In this document: positions 24,233 to 33,097 of the stretch, one piece after another | Position numbering within the stretch: position 1 is the first letter of the stretch | Layout of the letters: every line of letters begins with the position of its first letter | From: Permianibacter sp046297695 | Lineage (GTDB): Bacteria > Pseudomonadota > Gammaproteobacteria > Enterobacterales > Permianibacteraceae | Reading direction: 5' to 3' | Assembly (NCBI GenBank): GCA_046297695.1 | Contig: JBKBHF010000003.1 | Span: forward strand, 1 to 64,000 | Length of the DNA: 64,000 nucleotides | Translations under genes and position numbers: made by a program | The notes under the pieces: model-generated | Seen by the model: the letters and a program-made list of their open reading frames with translations, nothing else | What the model was told of the DNA's origin: nothing | Databases searched by the model: none

Positions 24233-25921
24233 TCAGTTGCTGGCAGAAAATATTTTCTCGCCTGCGACCCAGGTTGACAGGATTCTGGTGTCGGCAATGT
24301 CCTGTTCAGCGACGGTAAAGTAATCGCGATCGATCACGATGAAATCGGCGTACTGGCCAATGGCCAGCGAGCCGGTAATGGTTTCCATATGGCCGGCGTA
24401 GGCGGCATCCAGCGTGAACAGTCGCAGCGATTCGTCGCGTGAGAGTTTCTCGGCCGGGTACCAGCCGCCGACCGGCTGGCCGTTGCGATCGCTGCGCGTC
24501 ACGGCGGCGTGCAGACCATAAAACGGATTGGCGAGCTCGACCGGAAAATCCGAACCGCCGGCGAGCCGGACGCCGGCGTCCAGCAGTTTGCGCCAGGCGT
24601 ACGCGCCTTTGATGCGGTCAGCGCCGACGCGTGCTTCCGCCATGTTCATGTCCGAGGTCGCATGCGTTGGCTGAATCGAGGCGATGATCTGCTGGGCGTT
24701 GAAGCGCGGGATGTCGGTCAGCGCAATCACTTGTGCGTGTTCAATGCGGTGGCGCAGTGCTTTGGCTTTGCCGTCGCGGGCTACCTCCGCCAGCGTGTCG
24801 AGCACCAGCCGGTTGCCGGCGTCGCCGATCGCGTGAATGTTCATCTGCCAGCCATTGTTGACGCCAAGTTTGGTTAGCTCCAGCAATTGTGCCGGGCTGT
24901 ACAGCAACAGGCCGCGGTGATTGGGATGATCACTGTAATCGGCAAGCAGGGCCGCGCCGCGGCTGCCGAGTGCGCCGTCCGCCCAAGCCTTGACGGCCCG
25001 CAGATACAGCCGGTGTTCAAACAACGGCGCCGGCGGCGCTGCCTGCAGTAATGCGCGTGCTTCGGTGCTGTCGGCCAGCATGGCGTAGACCCGAATCGGC
25101 AATTCGTTGGCGCGGCCAAGCTGCTGGTAAAGCTGGTAATCATTCGGGCTGATGCCGGCGTCATGAACGCCGGTCATGCCCAGTGCGGCCAGCGCCTGCA
25201 AGGCTTCTCGCAGTTGCGCACGGCGCTCGTCGGCGCTGGTGGCGGGCACGTGCGCGTTCAACAGGTTCATCGCATTGTCGATGAAGATGCCGGTCGGGTT
25301 ACCGTCACGATCGCGGAGGATCTGACCTCCGTCCGGATCCGGTGTGGCTTTGTTGATGCCGGCACGTTTCATCGCGAGGCTGTTGGCCCAGCTGGCGTGG
25401 CCGTCGATGCGCTCCAGCAGCACCGGCCGATCGGCAATTACGGCGTCCAGATCGGCTGCGGTGGGAAACTGCTTGCCTTGCCACAGCACCTGGTTCCAGC
25501 CGCGCCCCAGCAGCCACGATTCAAGTCGCACATCTGCCTTGGTTTGTCCGGTTTGCTGTGCTGCAAACTGTTTGACCCGCTGCAAGGCTTCGGTGAGCGA
25601 CTGGCTGTCGCGCAGATCGATCTGACGCTTTTCCTGGCCGAGCCCCTGAACATGGCCGTGGCTGTCAATCAAACCCGGCAGCACGGTGTTGCCGGCGCCA
25701 TTTACGCGTTCACTGTGGGTGGCAGCAGCCAGTTCCCGTGCGGCATCGTCAAAGGCGCGCACTTTGCCGTTTTCGATGAACATGGCGGAGAACGTCTGTC
25801 GGCCGGTTGCGGCATCGAGCCGATAGCCGCGCACGTTGTCGAGCAACAACGTGCTGGCGAAGGCGGGGACACAGCAACACAACAAGGTGGCAGCAAGACT
25901 GCAGCGAATGGAACGGGACAT
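24233..25921 (-). CDS. Exported amidohydrolase (YtcJ-like, Amidohydro_3)
   Basis: About 562 residues starting MSRSIRCSLAATLLCCC, a signal peptide ending near AFA. A TTG seven codons upstream (25942) is an alternative start. The metallo-dependent TIM barrel is complete: HGH in LIDSHGHVQGLG (about residue 88), a Lys in LRAVKAWADGALGSRG that can be carboxylated, His in NIHAIGDAGNR, RIEHAQ, and the Asp in LAGGSDFPVE. The C-terminal composite beta domain ends with ADFIVIDRDYFTV. This subgroup has broad or unknown substrates (amides, ureas, imines). Periplasmic location is inferred from the signal. It belongs to a minus-strand accessory block. Confidence 0.88.
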   Translation of the reverse strand: MSRSIRCSLAATLLCCCVPAFASTLLLDNVRGYRLDAATGRQTFSAMFIENGKVRAFDDAARELAAATHSERVNGAGNTVLPGLIDSHGHVQGLGQEKRQIDLRDSQSLTEALQRVKQFAAQQTGQTKADVRLESWLLGRGWNQVLWQGKQFPTAADLDAVIADRPVLLERIDGHASWANSLAMKRAGINKATPDPDGGQILRDRDGNPTGIFIDNAMNLLNAHVPATSADERRAQLREALQALAALGMTGVHDAGISPNDYQLYQQLGRANELPIRVYAMLADSTEARALLQAAPPAPLFEHRLYLRAVKAWADGALGSRGAALLADYSDHPNHRGLLLYSPAQLLELTKLGVNNGWQMNIHAIGDAGNRLVLDTLAEVARDGKAKALRHRIEHAQVIALTDIPRFNAQQIIASIQPTHATSDMNMAEARVGADRIKGAYAWRKLLDAGVRLAGGSDFPVELANPFYGLHAAVTRSDRNGQPVGGWYPAEKLSRDESLRLFTLDAAYAGHMETITGSLAIGQYADFIVIDRDYFTVAEQDIADTRILSTWVAGEKIFSASN

Positions 25922-26035
25922 GGGGTGAACTCGGAGAGTCAACGGTGACAGCTTCCGAGCCTACCGCAAGCGGCCTTGGTGTAAAACCGTTTGTGCTGAC
26001 TTGCTGCGCCGCGACAAAGCTGGGCCGCAGCAACG

Positions 26036-27163
26036 CTACGGCAGCGGCCATCGCCACTGCAGCAGCAGCGAGCCAGGTTGATCGCTGCGCAGCAACAATT
26101 CCATGCCGGCAAATGCGTCGTCGCGATGGTGGCGGGCGGCAAGCAGCAGCCCCGATTCGATGGCCAGTGATTGCTGCTGTAACCACGCCGTTGCCATGGT
26201 GCTGCTGCTGAGACCGCTGGCATTGGCCAGTGTCACCCGTTCGAGTGGCAGTTCGGCCGGCAGTGGCAACGGAAAGCCACGCAGATTGCGCTCGCGCGGA
26301 TGGGCGAGCGCCGCATGCCAGCGCTGATCATGTGACCAGATGCGCGCGACAAAACCGGCATTGCTGAGCGTCGCCGGACAGCTTGCGGCACGCGGCAACA
26401 ACGACAAATCCGCTTCGCGCCAGAACCACTGATCGCCGGCGGCAGCTTGTGCACGTGGAGCGCCAACGCTTTGCAACAAGGGACTCAGCCGATCCGGCAG
26501 ACCGGTCCAGTGCAACTGCCAGCGCAGCACCCGTTGTTCTTGTTGAACGTGCAGGCTGGCGTATTCGGGCAATTGACTCAGCAGCGCCGGCAGCGCCTCG
26601 CAACTTTCATTCGGCCATTGCAAACGCTGTTGCAACCATTGTCGCCGCACGACACCAGTGCCAGCCGCCGGGCGCTGAACCCGATCAACCGCGGTGCTGT
26701 GCTGGTCGCCCGGCAGCCAGAACAGCACGGCCGCATCCGCCAAGGCTTCCAGGTGCCAACGACCGGTGCCGGGCGCGAGTGTCGGCAAGGTCAGCGACGT
26801 GCCTGCCGGAAATTGCAACACTCGCAGGCCACCAGCGGCGGCGATGGCGACAGGCGCAGGCCATTCCGGCGCCAACAGTGGTGCGTCCGGATCCAGTTGC
26901 GGCAAGGCTTGCATGACGAGAGCGGCGAACGCGGTCGCATGGTGTTGATCATCGGCGAGGATCAACCACCAGTCGCTGTTGGCCGGACGGTAATGGACGG
27001 CGGGGATGGCGTGGTCGGTGGTTGCCGTTGCTGCCGCTTCTGTGACGGCCTGATCGCCGTGCAGCAAGGGAGCGAGCCAGCGCCAACCGAGGGCAAGCAA
27101 CAGCAAACTCGCACCGATCACCATCAATGCGATCGGAAACCACGAGGACCGAGGCGACGACAT
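26036..27163 (-). CDS. Membrane-anchored protein of unknown function
   Basis: 375 residues with one N-terminal membrane segment (about 9-31, IALMVIGASLLLLALGWRW) after a short basic cytosolic end, then about 340 residues predicted to be periplasmic, rich in Ala, Leu, Trp and Gln. Segments such as NSDWWLILADDQHHATAFAAL and MELLLRSDQPGSLLLQWRWP suggest beta strands, but no catalytic motif or known family was recognised. There are only two cysteines (ESCEALP, AASCPAT), which could pair. GGAG five bases before the ATG supports the start. It lies between the CDF transporter and the amidohydrolase on the same strand. Confidence 0.6.
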   Translation of the reverse strand: MSSPRSSWFPIALMVIGASLLLLALGWRWLAPLLHGDQAVTEAAATATTDHAIPAVHYRPANSDWWLILADDQHHATAFAALVMQALPQLDPDAPLLAPEWPAPVAIAAAGGLRVLQFPAGTSLTLPTLAPGTGRWHLEALADAAVLFWLPGDQHSTAVDRVQRPAAGTGVVRRQWLQQRLQWPNESCEALPALLSQLPEYASLHVQQEQRVLRWQLHWTGLPDRLSPLLQSVGAPRAQAAAGDQWFWREADLSLLPRAASCPATLSNAGFVARIWSHDQRWHAALAHPRERNLRGFPLPLPAELPLERVTLANASGLSSSTMATAWLQQQSLAIESGLLLAARHHRDDAFAGMELLLRSDQPGSLLLQWRWPLP

Positions 27164-27296
27164 CCCGACTCCAAAACCGCAGCGGGGCCGCCGACCATGG
27201 GCGTGACGATGGGCGACCCGAGTAAACGAAACGCTGCGATGGTGCCGCAGGAACAGCGCGCCCGTCCAGTCATGGCTGCCAATGCTGTAGTTGCGA

Positions 27297-27361
27297 ACTC
27301 AAGTTGCGGACTCAAGTTGCGAGCTCAAGTTGCGGACTCAAGTTGCGAGCTCAAGTTGTGA
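27297..27361. repeat. 13-bp tandem repeat, five copies
   Basis: Five head-to-tail copies of RCTCAAGTTGCGR at 27297, 27310, 27323, 27336 and 27349. Copies 1, 2 and 4 start ACTC and copies 3 and 5 GCTC; copies 1 and 3 end CGG, 2 and 4 end CGA, and 5 ends TGA, which suggests a 26-base higher-order unit. It lies in the 228-base gap between the CDF gene and the unknown membrane protein gene, upstream of the latter. No spacer diversity is present, so it is not a CRISPR. It could be a slippage-prone variable tract. Confidence 0.85.
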
Positions 27362-27391
27362 ACGCATGTGGCGAGTGGGTCTCGCATCCCC

Positions 27392-28003
27392 TCAGGACAT
27401 AGATGGCAACATTGGCGTGTGCCGCCGCTGTGTCCACGCCTCGCGACCGATCTGCCACGCGGAATGCGTCATCACGCCAGCCAGGCACAGGCCGACCAGA
27501 CGGTCCGGCCAGGCGCTGCCCGTGATGCCGACCAGCACCGCAGCCGCCAGCACGGCGAGGTTGCCGAGCAGATCATTGCGCGAACAAAGCCAGCTGGCGC
27601 GCAGATTGATGTCGCCGTTGCGGAAGCGCAGCAAGAGCAGCACGCAACCGCCGTTGACCAGCATCGCCAGCACGCTCAGCGTCGACATCACGGCCGGTTT
27701 GGGCAGGGCGCCACTGAGCGTGCAGCGAATCACTTCCAGCAGCAGCACGGCGGCCAGCAGCAGATGCAGGCCGGCATGACCGAGTGCGGCGTTGGCTTTC
27801 AGGCGACGGTCACCGCCAAGCGCATACAGACTGACCGCATACAACGCGGCGTCGGCAAACATATCGAGGGAATCGGCCAACAAACTGGCGGAGTGCGTCC
27901 ACCAGCCCGCCAGCGATTCGGCGAGAAACATGCTGGCATTGAGCGCGCACGCGAGCCACAGCACGTCGCGCTGGCTGAGTCGGTTCAGGAGGGCTGGCGT
28001 CAT
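27392..28003 (-). CDS. Short cation-diffusion-facilitator (CDF) transporter
   Basis: 203 residues with about six membrane segments and essentially no C-terminal cytosolic domain, whereas typical CDF proteins reach about 300. Segment 2 reads SLLADSLDMFADA, giving a D-x3-D metal site (as in iron-type CDFs) in place of H-x3-D. Segment 5 reads SWLCSRNDLLGNLAVL, with C-x3-D where the second metal pair is expected. Probable inner-membrane export of a divalent cation by proton antiport; the ion is not predictable. The gene is downstream of the PhoX-like gene on the same strand. No clear ribosome site is seen. Confidence 0.75.
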   Translation of the reverse strand: MTPALLNRLSQRDVLWLACALNASMFLAESLAGWWTHSASLLADSLDMFADAALYAVSLYALGGDRRLKANAALGHAGLHLLLAAVLLLEVIRCTLSGALPKPAVMSTLSVLAMLVNGGCVLLLLRFRNGDINLRASWLCSRNDLLGNLAVLAAAVLVGITGSAWPDRLVGLCLAGVMTHSAWQIGREAWTQRRHTPMLPSMS

Positions 28004-28028
28004 CGGTTGGTGCTCACGCAGCTGCGGT

Positions 28029-28056
28029 GCTGCCCGCCACCAAAGCAGCGGGCAGC
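28029..28056. terminator. Hairpin downstream of the PhoX-like gene
   Basis: GCTGCCCGC (28029-28037) pairs with GCGGGCAGC (28048-28056), a nine-base perfect stem with a ten-base loop, in the 63-base gap between the PhoX-like gene and the CDF gene. There is no T run in either direction, so it may be an mRNA 3' stabiliser or Rho-dependent stop rather than an intrinsic terminator. Confidence 0.4.
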
Positions 28057-28066
28057 GCCGTGCAGG

Positions 28067-29782
28067 TTACTCGCCTTTCGGGTTGTAGACCCACAGCATG
28101 TTGTTGACGTGATAGTTGCTGTCTTCCCCGATCAATACCCGGCCGTCATCCAGCACTTCGATGTTGTCCGGGCTGGCGATGCTGTCAACCGCACAACGGT
28201 TGGCCGCTGCGCCGTCGTAAGCGCCGCCGACGACGACCGGTTCCATCCGGGTCACGTTGTAATCGGCATGCAGGCCAAGCCGATAGACAATGCCGCATTT
28301 GTTGGCCGTGAGCTGAATGTCACCGGCCGCATCCGACATGGCTTTCTCAACCGACGCCATCGCGACGTACATGAATGGTACGCTGCGATCGGCGGCCCCG
28401 TTGAAGTTGATATTGATGCCTTCCATCTTGTTGAACTCGACGGTGGCGCCTTTGGCGCCGGCGGCACGCAGCGTTTCCAGGAATGCGACGCGGGCATCCG
28501 GTGCAGTGCCTGCGGCGTAAGCGGCAATTTCAGCATCGGTGATGTAGCTGGTGCTGCCTTCGACGAAATCGCTGCGATCGATACCATCGTACTCGGCGAT
28601 CCAGCTTTCGATCTGGGCGTTGGTGGCGTGACCGAGCTCAATCCAGCTGACATCGAAACCGGCTTTGGCCGGATCCTTGGTAGCATCCTGCACGACTTTG
28701 GCGGCGTACAAGGTGCCTGCGCTCAGATCGCCAGCGCTGTCGGCAACAAATTTGTAGAAGCCTTTGTTGGCGCCATCATCGGTGAGATAAACCGTTTTCA
28801 GGTCCGGCATGATGACCGGGTTTTCGTGAGCAACGCGGCCTAGCGTGAACAGCTTGACCGGTATCGGCGCAGCGGATTTCGGTTCGGTGATCTCGACGAT
28901 GTAGCCGTAGCGGTACGGGTTCGGGTATTCGCCGCCGAGGTAGTCGGTCAGCAAGTCGATATCGGCATTGTTGGGGTAGCCGCTGGAGTAGCTGGCATCG
29001 TTCCAGCGTGCAGTGTTTTCGGCTTCATAATTTTCTTCCGAGGTCAGCGGCGTGCCCCACGGCGACACCACACCGAAACAGTTGATGATGGTGCCCTTGA
29101 CATTGCTGAAATCGACGTTGATGGCGTCGGTGACTGACCAGGTGCCATCACCCTGCTTGGCGAGATTGAGCCGGTTCATCGCGCCGGGACGATCTTCCCA
29201 GGCGACAAACAGCATGCCTTCACTGCCATCGACAGTGGTCGGAAGGAAAGCGTTGAAGTCCGGATCCTGCGACTGCTTCAGTGCGGCGGAGCCGTCGCCT
29301 TTGACAATGGCACCAAAACCAAACGGCAAGGCACCGGCGAAGCTGTCACCGCTGCGGCCGAGCACTTGGTAACTGCCGGTTGCGACCTGCACCGTCTGGG
29401 CTTCGGCGGAACCCGCGGCCGGTACCGGCACCGAGGCCAGACGCGGATCGAGCTTGTCGAGATCGATACCGTTCCAGACGCCGACGGCAGCATTGTTCCA
29501 GCCGTTTGGCAGTGTGTCGGACGGGTGCTGGACGTTGAAAAAGGCCTCGCCGTTGTCGGTCTTGACGAGGCCGGTGACTTCAGCACCAAGCGGCAAGGTG
29601 GCGAGGCGGGTCAGCTTGGCGACAGCGGTCAAGTCGCTGCCATCCTGGCCGTCGGCACCGTCACTGCCATTCGTGCCGTTAGCACCATCTTCACCATCAT
29701 CAACGCAACCGCCAAGCATAAAGACCGCGGACAGGGCCAACGCGACAACACTTTTTTTCAGCAGCGGGTTTTCCATCATCAT
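28067..29782 (-). CDS. PhoX-family (DUF839) phosphatase-like lipoprotein
   Basis: 571 residues starting at the first of three consecutive ATGs, with AGGA eight bases upstream. A lipoprotein signal ends in the lipobox L-G-G-C with Cys26. Residues 30-50 form seven Gly-x-x triplets (GED, GAN, GTN, GSD, GAD, GQD, GSD), a collagen-like stalk. The rest matches DUF839/PhoX: INCFGVVSPWGTPLTSEENYE resembles the conserved NCxGG-TPWGTWLTCEE, then KGFYKFVAD, a C-terminal SPDNIEVLDDGRVLIGED. PhoX enzymes are calcium/iron alkaline phosphatases usually exported by Tat; here Sec lipoprotein export is indicated. The GG-to-GV change in the motif leaves activity uncertain. The di-heme cytochrome gene precedes it. 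Confidence 0.85.
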   Translation of the reverse strand: MMMENPLLKKSVVALALSAVFMLGGCVDDGEDGANGTNGSDGADGQDGSDLTAVAKLTRLATLPLGAEVTGLVKTDNGEAFFNVQHPSDTLPNGWNNAAVGVWNGIDLDKLDPRLASVPVPAAGSAEAQTVQVATGSYQVLGRSGDSFAGALPFGFGAIVKGDGSAALKQSQDPDFNAFLPTTVDGSEGMLFVAWEDRPGAMNRLNLAKQGDGTWSVTDAINVDFSNVKGTIINCFGVVSPWGTPLTSEENYEAENTARWNDASYSSGYPNNADIDLLTDYLGGEYPNPYRYGYIVEITEPKSAAPIPVKLFTLGRVAHENPVIMPDLKTVYLTDDGANKGFYKFVADSAGDLSAGTLYAAKVVQDATKDPAKAGFDVSWIELGHATNAQIESWIAEYDGIDRSDFVEGSTSYITDAEIAAYAAGTAPDARVAFLETLRAAGAKGATVEFNKMEGININFNGAADRSVPFMYVAMASVEKAMSDAAGDIQLTANKCGIVYRLGLHADYNVTRMEPVVVGGAYDGAAANRCAVDSIASPDNIEVLDDGRVLIGEDSNYHVNNMLWVYNPKGE

Positions 29783-29886
29783 GATCGGATTCCTGTGGGG
29801 GGAAACAAAATGCGCCGCTAACGTAAGCGACGCATGTTGCGAACAGCAGGCAATCGGATGACGGTTTCGCGTCGAAACGATGACAG

Positions 29887-31575
29887 TCAGTTTTTGTTCG
29901 CCACGTTCACCGCTTCCAGGTTGGTTTCGCCGGGCCAATCGATCCGCAGATCCCAGCCGAAAAAGCGATGCTCTGTGGTCAGTGGCGGCGAGTTTTCGTC
30001 GATTTGCTGATAAACATTTTGTGCGGGTAGCCAGGTGGCATCACGGCCTTCGACGAAGTTCTGGTGGCGAACGATATGGGTGTACGCCTTGTTGAGTGCC
30101 AAGGCCCGTTCCCGGCTCGGTGTGATCAGGGTGTAGACATCAGCTGCCTGCACTTTGTCCTGATCAACCGTGCCGTCCGGTTTGAACCAGCGTTGCAGTA
30201 TTTCCGGATTCTCGCGAAACTCATTACCGCCGCCGGCCCGTCGCAGGTACTGCAGGATCTCGCCTTCGCTCTGGCCGCGGCTTGGTGCATCGACCATGCC
30301 GCGCAGATTGATGTAGCCCCATCCGCTTGGCCCGGTCACTTTGCGCGCGAAGGCAAAAGTCTGATCAATGGTCGTGCCGATGGCGGCATGACAGCCCATG
30401 CAGAAGAACATCTCTTCTTCCGTCTGCGGACGGAGGCGGCCGTCATAGTCCTCGATGAAACCGGTCAGCAGCCAGCCCATGCCGTTCTCCCGGCCTTTGT
30501 CGCCGTGATCGACGTAGTAGGGCAGCTCGCCGAGTACTTTCTCCTTGCGTTCGCGGCGATAACGGTTATCCAGATCCGATTCGGTCAGTTCGCGGATCTT
30601 GCGCATGTAGCGCAGTTCCTTCATGCGCGGTGGCACTGAGACATTGCCGTCGGAATCGACCCCGACATAACGAACCGAATGCAGAAACTCGGTACCGCTT
30701 GGAAACTGCTGACTGACCAGCGCGACGGCAGCGGCATCGCCGAGATAGTGGCTTCGTGCTTTCAGCCGGTTGACCTGCTGCTGCAAAACGCCATCGCCAT
30801 TCAGATCCTGCTGCAGCGCCGTTTCATCCATGGTGGGTATGGCAATCTCCGGCAGCTGTTTGATGTTGAGTTCCAGCAAGGCCAGATTCAGCTGATAGAT
30901 CGCCAGTGAATCAACGCCGGACTGCTGCCGAAAGGTCTCGGGCAGACGTATCGCCACATCGTCAGTGGAACCATTGGTCGGCCAGAAGGTGCTCGGCAAT
31001 GGCTTGTAATTGAACGCCACCCAGGCACTGCCGTCGCGGGCAAAACCCTGGGCATCAAAGGCGTCGGCAGCGGTATGGAAATTCTTCAGATCCGGCAGAT
31101 AGCCCTGCCAGCCGGATTGCCGCAACCGCGTTGCCAGCTCACTGTAATTGTCCTGGTTGACATAAGCCAAAATGGCGTCGTCACTGACCTCGCGCAACCA
31201 GTCACGCCGGTCGACAAACAGATTCCGCCAATGATTGGTGGTGCCTTCATCAGAGAAAAGGTAACTGCCTTGAATGCCGCCGTCATCCAGCCGGTTCATC
31301 CGCTCATTGCCGGGCTCGCGCGGGTACAGCTGATGGCAGACATAGCAGGGATTATGTTTGCCCTCGGTCTTGGTGTAGCACATGGCCGGCACCGGCGCTT
31401 CCGGATTGGGCTCACGTGTCTGCTGCGCGTGTGCGCGGCTGGACTGTGCAACCGCGGGCAACAGGTCTGTTTGTTGTGAAGACTCGCAACCGAGTAGCAA
31501 AGCGCTGCAAATAAATGCAACAACGGGGGGCAGGTACTCAAACCCTGCATGCTGTGAGCGGAAAAATGACAACAT
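29887..31575 (-). CDS. Di-heme cytochrome c lipoprotein
   Basis: 562 residues. The N terminus has a hydrophobic stretch ending in lipobox L-L-G-C with Cys30, so an outer- or inner-membrane lipoprotein. Two c-type heme sites are present: CYVCH at 77-81 and CMGCH at 392-396. Between them lies a long region with YVGVDSDGNVSVPPRMKE and RRERKEKVLGELPYY. The ATG at 31575 is chosen because it places the signal correctly; a longer in-frame reading is not signal-like. I do not recognise the family beyond cytochrome c. It is 104 bases upstream of the PhoX-like lipoprotein on the same strand, suggesting joint expression. A surface redox role is inference. Confidence 0.8.
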   Translation of the reverse strand: MLSFFRSQHAGFEYLPPVVAFICSALLLGCESSQQTDLLPAVAQSSRAHAQQTREPNPEAPVPAMCYTKTEGKHNPCYVCHQLYPREPGNERMNRLDDGGIQGSYLFSDEGTTNHWRNLFVDRRDWLREVSDDAILAYVNQDNYSELATRLRQSGWQGYLPDLKNFHTAADAFDAQGFARDGSAWVAFNYKPLPSTFWPTNGSTDDVAIRLPETFRQQSGVDSLAIYQLNLALLELNIKQLPEIAIPTMDETALQQDLNGDGVLQQQVNRLKARSHYLGDAAAVALVSQQFPSGTEFLHSVRYVGVDSDGNVSVPPRMKELRYMRKIRELTESDLDNRYRRERKEKVLGELPYYVDHGDKGRENGMGWLLTGFIEDYDGRLRPQTEEEMFFCMGCHAAIGTTIDQTFAFARKVTGPSGWGYINLRGMVDAPSRGQSEGEILQYLRRAGGGNEFRENPEILQRWFKPDGTVDQDKVQAADVYTLITPSRERALALNKAYTHIVRHQNFVEGRDATWLPAQNVYQQIDENSPPLTTEHRFFGWDLRIDWPGETNLEAVNVANKN

Positions 31576-31661
31576 GGTGACAGACTGCCTTGGCGAAGTT
31601 GCCGGCAGCTTATTGCAGTGGTGTGACAGGCAATTGACAGTGCAGTGTGTTGAGCCCGTGA

Positions 31662-32912
31662 TCAGCCGGTTTGACGGTGTAGCTGCTTCATTTGGTAGAG
31701 GCGAGCATCCGCCAAGGCAAACCACTGCGTGCGATCGCCATTGGCTTCGCTCAGTGCCGCGATACCGGTGCTGGCGCCAATGCGATGGAAGCCGGCGTCG
31801 CGCAATTTTTGCACGCCGTAGTTCAGCCGGGTCTGCAGCACCGCTGGCGAAACGGCGTTGCTGAGCAGCACGGCGAATTCGTCGCCGCCGAGGCGATAGG
31901 CTTTGTCATCGCGGCGGCAGCCGGTTGCGAGCAGTTGGCCGAACTGCAGCAGCAGTTTGTCGCCTTCCTGGTGGCCCAGGCTGTCGTTGATCTGTTTCAT
32001 GCCGTCGAGATTGATCAGCATCAGCATGGCGTCGAGATCGTGCCGGCGCCGTTGATGCTGGGCCAGCGCGGCAAGATCTTCGTCGAAGGCGCGCCGGTTC
32101 CAGAGCCCGGTGAGGGCGTCGGTGCGGGCTGCGGCGCGGGCGGTTTTCAGTTCGGTTTCGGCGCCGAGGGCGCGCCATTCGGCGCTCAACAGCGCGGTCA
32201 TCACATTGAACAGGGTCTCGATGCGATCATCAGCCGGAACGGTGTGGTCATGCAGCGCAAACAGATGCCCCAATGGCTTGCCGGCGTCGTCGGAGTACAC
32301 TTTGCCGGCATAAACCCGGGCGCCGAGCTGGCGGGCCATCTGGTCGCGCGGGAACAGGTCGATAACGTCATCGAAGCGGCAGAAGTGCCGCTTTTCCATC
32401 ACTACCGCGCAGGGCATGCCGGGCAGATCGTATTCAAAGCCGGCGGCGAAATGGTCGGTATCCCAGAGCACCAGAATTTCCGCGCGGTCGCAGTCGCTGG
32501 TTTTGCCGGGCAGGAAGCGGCTGACGCCGAGCCAGCGCCAGCCAAGCGAGTGGCGCAGCGCGGATACCGCCGCCTGAAACAGCGACAGGCCGTCGCGCAG
32601 GGCCTCGAACACCGGCGCCATGGCCTGCGCAGCCGGGTGTCGGGCGTCGTCAACCAGGCTGATGAGCTGATGCTGGCCGTCCAGCCATTGCCGGCGCAGG
32701 TAGCTGCCATCGGGCAGTACCCAATAGTCTGAAGTCTGCGTCAGCCAGGGCAGCCAGCCGTCATCGGTCAGCCGGGGCCGGAGCTGCACGAACCCCGTAT
32801 TTTCCGCGACGAGCGTGCCGGCGCTGGTAAATACCGCAGCCGGTTGTGGGTAGGCCGACAGCAGTGCGGCGGGGGTGAGCGCGGGCGTGGCGGCAGACGC
32901 TGGCCGACTCAT
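31662..32912 (-). CDS. GAF-GGDEF diguanylate cyclase
   Basis: 416-residue soluble protein predicted to make cyclic di-GMP. The N-terminal 100 residues (LLSAYPQPAAVFTSAGTLVA) look PAS-like; a GAF-like sensor follows (about 100-235, with GMPCAVVMEKRHFCRFDD). The GGDEF domain occupies about 255-416, starting RTDALTGLWNRRAFDEDL, with the intact active loop RLGGDEFAV. The upstream I-site position reads LLATGCRRDDKAY, where RxxD (RRDD or CRRD context) may preserve product inhibition. ATG 32912 follows GAGGA at seven bases; a reading 15 codons longer has no support. It starts the minus-strand accessory block, divergent from aspS. Confidence 0.9.
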   Translation of the reverse strand: MSRPASAATPALTPAALLSAYPQPAAVFTSAGTLVAENTGFVQLRPRLTDDGWLPWLTQTSDYWVLPDGSYLRRQWLDGQHQLISLVDDARHPAAQAMAPVFEALRDGLSLFQAAVSALRHSLGWRWLGVSRFLPGKTSDCDRAEILVLWDTDHFAAGFEYDLPGMPCAVVMEKRHFCRFDDVIDLFPRDQMARQLGARVYAGKVYSDDAGKPLGHLFALHDHTVPADDRIETLFNVMTALLSAEWRALGAETELKTARAAARTDALTGLWNRRAFDEDLAALAQHQRRRHDLDAMLMLINLDGMKQINDSLGHQEGDKLLLQFGQLLATGCRRDDKAYRLGGDEFAVLLSNAVSPAVLQTRLNYGVQKLRDAGFHRIGASTGIAALSEANGDRTQWFALADARLYQMKQLHRQTG

Positions 32913-33097
32913 GACGGGTCCTCGGTGCCTTGAAGCGGTGACGAGTCTGTCGGGCAAGTGTAGGCGATACCTCTGCCCGCCAGCGGCCTTGTCCCCTCTA
33001 CATAGCCTCGGCTACGATTGCGGCCCGCATTTTTCGGGCCTTTTGGCCGGGTTTGCGCCCCGCCGAACCACCGTTTTCCCCTTTTCTGGACAGTACG

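Noticed and set aside
27297..27361. CRISPR array
   Set aside because: The units are contiguous 13-mers without unique spacers, far shorter than CRISPR repeats, and no cas gene is present.
27291..27779. Plus-strand open frame covering the 13-bp tandem repeat
   Set aside because: It overlaps the CDF gene antisense, and the repeat translation (TQVADSSCELKLR) is a by-product of the tandem array.
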